From contig NZ_JAFA01000007.1 of assembly GCF_000519185.1 (NCBI RefSeq), positions 1 to 64,000 on the forward strand: a stretch of DNA of 64,000 nt, given 5' to 3'. This document shows positions 59,788-64,000 of this stretch, piece by piece. Positions within the stretch are counted from its first letter, which is position 1. Each line of letters starts with the position of its first letter. The notes beneath the pieces are model-generated. The model saw only the letters and a program-made list of their open reading frames with translations. It was not told the DNA's origin and did no database searches. The position numbers and the translations under genes were made by a program. The stretch comes from Paraburkholderia nodosa DSM 21604. Lineage in GTDB: Bacteria > Pseudomonadota > Gammaproteobacteria > Burkholderiales > Burkholderiaceae.

Positions 59788-61565
59788 GCGCGGCAGCGAT
59801 TTCAGACGCTTATAGCGGGCCGGCGCTGGTCGTTGGCGTGTGGCGTGGCCGCTACCTGAGGTTCGCTGGACAGCAGTTCGTGCTGCTCGCGGCACCGGCG
59901 CGTTCGGGCAAGGGCGTGGGTATCGTCGTGCCCAACCTGTTGAGCTATCCGGATTCGGTCGTCGTGCTCGACATCAAGCAGGAGAACTTCAATCTCACGG
60001 CGGGCTTCCGGCGCGCGCATGGCCATGAGGTCTATCTGTTCAATCCGTTTGCAGAGGACGGGCGTACGCACCGGTATAACCCACTGTCAGCGATCTCGGA
60101 CGGGGTATTGCGCGCCGGCGAAATTCTCGCTATCGGATACGCGCTATATCCGGTCGGCGGTCACGATGACTTCTGGAAGGACCAGGCTCGCAACCTCTTT
60201 CTCGGCATCGTATTGCTGCTGTGCGAATGGCACGATGCGCGCCGGGCCGGCAACACCGACGTGCCCGATTATCCGGTGACGATGGGAGAAGTGTTGCGGC
60301 AGTCGTCGGGCAACGGCGTGCCGGTCAAGGCGTACCTGCAGCAGGCCCTGGTGCAGAACCGGCGGCTGCTCAGTGGGGCGTGTACGGACGCGCTGAACCG
60401 CTTTCTTGCGAACGATGACAAGGTCCTCGCAAGCATTCTGGCGACGTTCAATGCGCCGCTCACGATCTGGGCCAATCCGGTCGTTGACGCCGCAACAAGT
60501 GCGAATGACTTCGATTTGCGTGACGTACGCAGGCGGCGCATGTCGGTCTATGTCGGCATCACGCCGGACCACCTGAGCGAGGCTGCCTTGCTTGTCAACC
60601 TCGTGTTCTCGCAACTCGTCAATCTGAACACACGTCAGCTTCCCCACGACAGCCCCGAGCTGAAGGTGCAGTGCCTCCTGCTGATGGACGAATTCACTTC
60701 AGTGGGCAAGATCCACATCATTGCCCGCGCAGTCGCCTACATGGCGGGATACAACCTGCGGCTGCTTTCGATCGTGCAGTCGGTGTCGCAGCTCGAGTCG
60801 GTCTATGGTCGAGCGGACGCGAGGACCTTCGTCACGAATCACGCGATGCAGATCATCTACGCGCCACGTGAGCAGAAGGATGCGAACGAATACTCGGAGA
60901 TGCTCGGCACCTTCACGGACCGCTCGCGCAGTGTGAGCCGCTCGAATGCGATTTTCGGCGGGCGGAGCGGCTCGAGCGAGAGCTTCTCCGAACAGCGCCG
61001 TGCGTTGCTGCTGCCGCAGGAGCTGAAGGAACTCGGGCGCGAGAAGGAAATCATCCTGCTCGAAAACACGAAGCCGATCCTGGCTGAACGGATCTGTTAC
61101 TGGCGCGACCCGGTCTTTACCACCCGACTGCGCGCGGCGCTTCGGATTCCGGCCATGGACCTCGTGCGTTTCGTGGCCCAGGTGGAGCGCCGCGTGAGGG
61201 ACGTGCAACCGGACGACGTGGATGAGGCCGGCGTGATGCGCCTTCCCCCGGAGTATCTGGAAGTGCTCCAGGCCTGGGACCCGCGCGACCTGCCACGCCA
61301 TCTCAACGATGTGAGCGACGACGAGGCTGCCGCCTACGTCGAGCGACATTTCACGCTGCTTGGGGTGCCGGTTGCGCAGGTTGCCGTGGCAGCGCGCCGG
61401 CTGTCGCCGTCAGACCTCGACGTGGCCGAATTGCGCCCCACTGATGGGGCGCCGAGGCGCAGGTCTGCGCGCACGGCGGGCGCGCCTCGCCCCCAGCGCG
61501 GGCAAACTGCATCGCGCGCTGGCGTCACTTCGAGCGTCGTGCCGCATCACGGAGAACGCCGATGA
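59784..61565 (+). CDS. virD4: VirD4/TraG coupling protein, nucleotide-binding part
   Basis: A 593-residue coupling ATPase lacking its own membrane anchor. Walker A is LAAPARSGKGVGIVVPNLL, Walker B CLLLMDEFTSVGKI. Other family parts are VLDIKQENFNLTAGFRRAHG and LLSIVQSVSQLESVYGR. The C-terminus is a basic, disordered tail. It recruits the relaxosome to the channel. The ATG at 59784 overlaps the stop of the membrane part; the frame is open further upstream but that stretch is antisense-quality noise. Confidence 0.9.
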   Translation: MSAAAISDAYSGPALVVGVWRGRYLRFAGQQFVLLAAPARSGKGVGIVVPNLLSYPDSVVVLDIKQENFNLTAGFRRAHGHEVYLFNPFAEDGRTHRYNPLSAISDGVLRAGEILAIGYALYPVGGHDDFWKDQARNLFLGIVLLLCEWHDARRAGNTDVPDYPVTMGEVLRQSSGNGVPVKAYLQQALVQNRRLLSGACTDALNRFLANDDKVLASILATFNAPLTIWANPVVDAATSANDFDLRDVRRRRMSVYVGITPDHLSEAALLVNLVFSQLVNLNTRQLPHDSPELKVQCLLLMDEFTSVGKIHIIARAVAYMAGYNLRLLSIVQSVSQLESVYGRADARTFVTNHAMQIIYAPREQKDANEYSEMLGTFTDRSRSVSRSNAIFGGRSGSSESFSEQRRALLLPQELKELGREKEIILLENTKPILAERICYWRDPVFTTRLRAALRIPAMDLVRFVAQVERRVRDVQPDDVDEAGVMRLPPEYLEVLQAWDPRDLPRHLNDVSDDEAAAYVERHFTLLGVPVAQVAVAARRLSPSDLDVAELRPTDGAPRRRSARTAGAPRPQRGQTASRAGVTSSVVPHHGERR

Positions 61566-63436
61566 ATACCCGCTACCTGAATGAAGAGGAACGTGCGCGC
61601 GCGGCGCTGGCCATGATACCTGCCGGGGACTATGGGACGTGGGTCGATATGGCGTTCGCGCTCAAGCAGGGATTCGGTGAGGCGGGGTTCGATATCTGGG
61701 ACGCGTGGAGCCGTACCGCCCACAACTACAGTGAGCGCGCGGCGCGGGTGACGTGGCGCTCGGCTGGTGAGTCGGGCGGCAAGACGCTCGCGTCGCTCTT
61801 CTGGCTCGCGCAGCAGCATGGTTTCGATGTCAGGGCGTCCCGTACCGCGATGGACCCGGCGGACCGACCGCACGTGTCAGCAGCCCGCCCGGCAGTTGAC
61901 CCGTCACGACTCGAGGCCCGTATGCGCGCGCGACAGGCGACGGCCGCGCGGGAGGCGCTCTCCATCTGGAAGTGGGCGAGGCCGGTGGGTCCCGGCCATC
62001 CCTATCTCGAACGCAAGCAGGTCAGGGCGGTGCCCACGCTGCGCGAACTTGAAGCCGAGGAGTTGCACGCGTTGCTCGGTTACGCTCCGCGAAGTGTCGA
62101 AGAGCCGCTGACGGGACGTGTGCTGGTGGTACCGGTCTGCATCGGCGAGACGCTGTCGACACTGGAACTGATCGATGCCGAAGGGCGCAAGTCTGCGCTG
62201 GCGGGCGGTGCGAAGTCAGGCGGCTACTGGGTCGTTGAGCCGGGCCAGTTTCGCGAGGGCGCAGTCACGCCCATCCTGATCGCTGAAGGGGTGGCAACGG
62301 CACTGGCGGTGTGTCAGGCGACCGGCTGGTTCAGCGTCGCCGCCCTGTCGAGCGGCAATCTTCGGCTGGCGGCAGCCATGTGGCGCGGCCGCTACCCGCA
62401 AGCGCCGATCGCGGTGCTGGCCGATCTTGGTGGCGGGTATGAGCATGCGAGGCAGGCCGCGTGTGGGACGTCGTCGTTGCTGGCGGCGCCGCGCTTTGCG
62501 CCGGGGGCACGCATCGATAACGGGATCCCGACTGACTTCGATGACATGGCCGTGCTGTCGGGATCGCGAGCCGTTGGTGAGCTTTTACGGGAGTCGATCT
62601 ACGAGGCGGCGGGGCGGGATGTCGTGGATGCGCAAGGCGACGGGAAGATGGCGGGTGTGGACGGATCGGTCGATGCACTGAAGGAGGTTGAGGTGGGCAA
62701 TGTGAAAGAGAAACTCGTGGGCGACGCGCAGGCACCGGGCCGGCGTCGTATCTCGCGCCGGCGCTCCAGCAGCCCGGACGCATCGGAAGCGGTGTCGCAG
62801 GGAAATCCGGCAGCGGCAGCCGTTCAGGAGCAGCCACAGCCGCCGGAGCAGGTTCGGCGTGAGGACGAAACGCAGAAGGCGGACGCACCGGCGGCGCGTG
62901 AAGTCGAGGCACCAGCGCGCCGTCAGGCGGGTGAGCCGTTGTATGGACTCGACGAGGTGCCGGGCGAGATCAAGGCCCTGGCCCAGCATCGCTTCGGCGC
63001 GCAGATCCGCATGGCGACGCCTCGCGGGAACGGCGGTCCGTACCGTGGCGAGGTGTTCAACACCGAGCACTACCTGATCCAGGAGGTGTCGACGCGCAGC
63101 GTGGTATTCCACGCGAAGGCGAACGTCGAGTTCGTCTCGGACCGGCTACGGTGGATGGACGAGAACCAGCGCCTCAACGGTGCGGAGGTCCAGGTCGGGT
63201 ACGACGGCAGTCGCGCGAAGGTGTATCCGTGGGACCGTGCGCGCGATCTGCTCGAGCGCACGGTTGCGTCGCTCAAGAAGTCGGCACGCGAAGTGGGTTT
63301 CGGCAACGAACTCGACGCGACACTCGACCAGTTGCAGGGCGTGTCATGGACGCGTGTCAGGCAAGCGCGGGCGGCTGCTCTCGCGCAGTCGAAGGAGCGC
63401 GCCGGCGGAGAACAGGGCGAAAGGCAGCAACGCTGA
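61562..63436 (+). CDS. TOPRIM-type primase with PriCT-2 domain
   Basis: A 624-residue protein. Residues 5-75 match PriCT-2 (MIPAGDYGTWVDMAFALKQG followed by FDIWDAWSRTAHNYSE). The middle region matches plasmid TOPRIM primases, with LTGRVLVVPVCIGETLSTLE and ILIAEGVATALAVCQATGWF, the latter holding the catalytic Glu, and later VLADLGGGYEHARQAA. A Pro/Glu/Arg-rich linker leads to a C-terminal KfrB-like domain (HRFGAQIRMATPRGNGGPYR). It probably primes the transferred strand in the recipient. It overlaps virD4 by four bases. Confidence 0.83.
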   Translation: MNTRYLNEEERARAALAMIPAGDYGTWVDMAFALKQGFGEAGFDIWDAWSRTAHNYSERAARVTWRSAGESGGKTLASLFWLAQQHGFDVRASRTAMDPADRPHVSAARPAVDPSRLEARMRARQATAAREALSIWKWARPVGPGHPYLERKQVRAVPTLRELEAEELHALLGYAPRSVEEPLTGRVLVVPVCIGETLSTLELIDAEGRKSALAGGAKSGGYWVVEPGQFREGAVTPILIAEGVATALAVCQATGWFSVAALSSGNLRLAAAMWRGRYPQAPIAVLADLGGGYEHARQAACGTSSLLAAPRFAPGARIDNGIPTDFDDMAVLSGSRAVGELLRESIYEAAGRDVVDAQGDGKMAGVDGSVDALKEVEVGNVKEKLVGDAQAPGRRRISRRRSSSPDASEAVSQGNPAAAAVQEQPQPPEQVRREDETQKADAPAAREVEAPARRQAGEPLYGLDEVPGEIKALAQHRFGAQIRMATPRGNGGPYRGEVFNTEHYLIQEVSTRSVVFHAKANVEFVSDRLRWMDENQRLNGAEVQVGYDGSRAKVYPWDRARDLLERTVASLKKSAREVGFGNELDATLDQLQGVSWTRVRQARAAALAQSKERAGGEQGERQQR

Positions 63437-63478
63437 TTGAACCTGACGCTGTATCAGACAGCGAGCACAGGGAGGTCC

Positions 63479-64000
63479 ATGATGGATGAAACCGCAACCC
63501 CTACCTCCGCCGGCACGCCAGCCGATGATCCGGTTGTCAACATGATCGAGCCGGACCCGCCGCCTCTGCCGGATCCACAGGGCGGCGCCGCTGGCGCGGA
63601 TCGTTTCGACCCGACGGCAGCAGACGCATTGGCCGCACGCCAGCGCCGCGGGTTCGATGCAGCGCGGGAGCGGCTGCGCAATCAGGCGATCCAGGCGGAC
63701 ATGCCGCAGCAGGCTGTGGCACAGCAACCCGCATCGCAGCAGGCGACGACCCTGCGGTGGCTGCCGCTGGCCAATCCACCGGAGGTCGTGCGAAAGCGGT
63801 ACCTGCGCGCCGGCAACCAGTATTTCCTGAAGGATGCGCCGCATCAGCTTGCGTTCGAGGATATCGGCCCGTACCTGGTGACGCAACATAACCGCCCCGA
63901 CGTCGTCGAGTCGATGGTGGATATGGTTCGCGCCAAGTCGTGGGCTCGCGTGCGGGTGTCGGGCCATGAGCAGTTCCGGCGGGAGGTGTGGGTCCAGGCA
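63479..64000 (+). CDS. LPD7-domain protein, N-terminal part (truncated by window edge)
   Basis: The start is an ATG pair at 63479 with a GGGAGGT site. About 174 residues are visible. A Pro-rich acidic N-terminus is followed by RYLRAGNQYFLKDAPHQLAF and NRPDVVESMVDMVRAKSWAR, the large polyvalent-protein-associated LPD7 domain. The domain occurs in very large mobile-element proteins together with relaxase or primase modules, so what lies beyond 64000 may include the element's relaxase. Confidence 0.75.
   Translation, partial: MMDETATPTSAGTPADDPVVNMIEPDPPPLPDPQGGAAGADRFDPTAADALAARQRRGFDAARERLRNQAIQADMPQQAVAQQPASQQATTLRWLPLANPPEVVRKRYLRAGNQYFLKDAPHQLAFEDIGPYLVTQHNRPDVVESMVDMVRAKSWARVRVSGHEQFRREVWVQA

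Larger units (their letters stand above)
47137..64000 (+). mobile_element. Integrative conjugative element or plasmid-like island (partial)
   Basis: All genes from 47137 to the right edge lie on the plus strand, in the order regulator, ParA-like, TrbM/KikA, VirB1-VirB11, VirD4, primase and LPD7 protein. This is a complete mating-pair and coupling set with replication-associated functions. No integrase, relaxase or attachment site is in view; they would lie beyond 64000. The left boundary is set only by the first element-type gene. Confidence 0.8.

Overview
The window reads as chromosome of a high-GC Gram-negative beta-proteobacterium of the Burkholderiaceae (Paraburkholderia/Caballeronia-like). 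Pointers are a Burkholderia-type general porin ending in Phe, a guanidine/urea carboxylase operon with DUF1989 partners, a LuxI/LuxR pair, paralogous amidases beside a branched-chain-type ABC transporter, and a VirB/VirD4 conjugation module. The genus is inferred from gene content only. I saw no rRNA, tRNA, CRISPR array or intact insertion sequence.

Layout. 0-2.6 kb: the end of an amidohydrolase, an eroded stretch, a DHFR-family reductase and a glycine-zipper protein. 3.2-13.2 kb: a complete guanidine-catabolism operon. It has a candidate sigma-54 promoter and a clear guanidine-I (ykkC) riboswitch, then ABC substrate-binding protein, permease and ATPase, two DUF1989 proteins (carboxyguanidine deiminase-type), a biotin carboxylase of the urea/guanidine carboxylase family, and allophanate hydrolase. 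13.2-22 kb: loosely packed chromosome with gene remnants, an NlpC/P60-like protein, an Amj-type lipid II flippase, a class A penicillin-binding protein and a DUF1289 protein.

22-35.5 kb is the most interesting part: a LuxI/LuxR pair next to a ten-gene, tightly overlapping biosynthetic operon on the minus strand. The operon encodes two acyl-CoA-dehydrogenase-like proteins, an acyl carrier protein, an AMP-forming ligase and a PLP decarboxylase (both resembling families otherwise known beside exosortase A), a GNAT acyltransferase, and two separate pairs of KAS III-like proteins. In each pair one member keeps the nucleophilic Cys and the other has lost it, like PqsC/PqsB. Similar palindromes lie upstream of luxI and of the operon. 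I infer a quorum-regulated small-molecule pathway whose product I cannot name.

35.5-46.4 kb: an amide/nitrogen acquisition locus. It holds a GntR/FCD regulator, two paralogous amidases, an XRE regulator with two palindromic operators, a five-gene Liv/Urt-type ABC transporter, a DUF1185 (AA_synth) protein and a porin. 47.1-64 kb: part of an integrative conjugative element or plasmid-like island, with AlpA-type regulator, a ParA-like protein, TrbM/KikA, VirB1-VirB11, a VirD4 split into two overlapping frames, a TOPRIM primase and the start of an LPD7 protein. It runs off the right edge.
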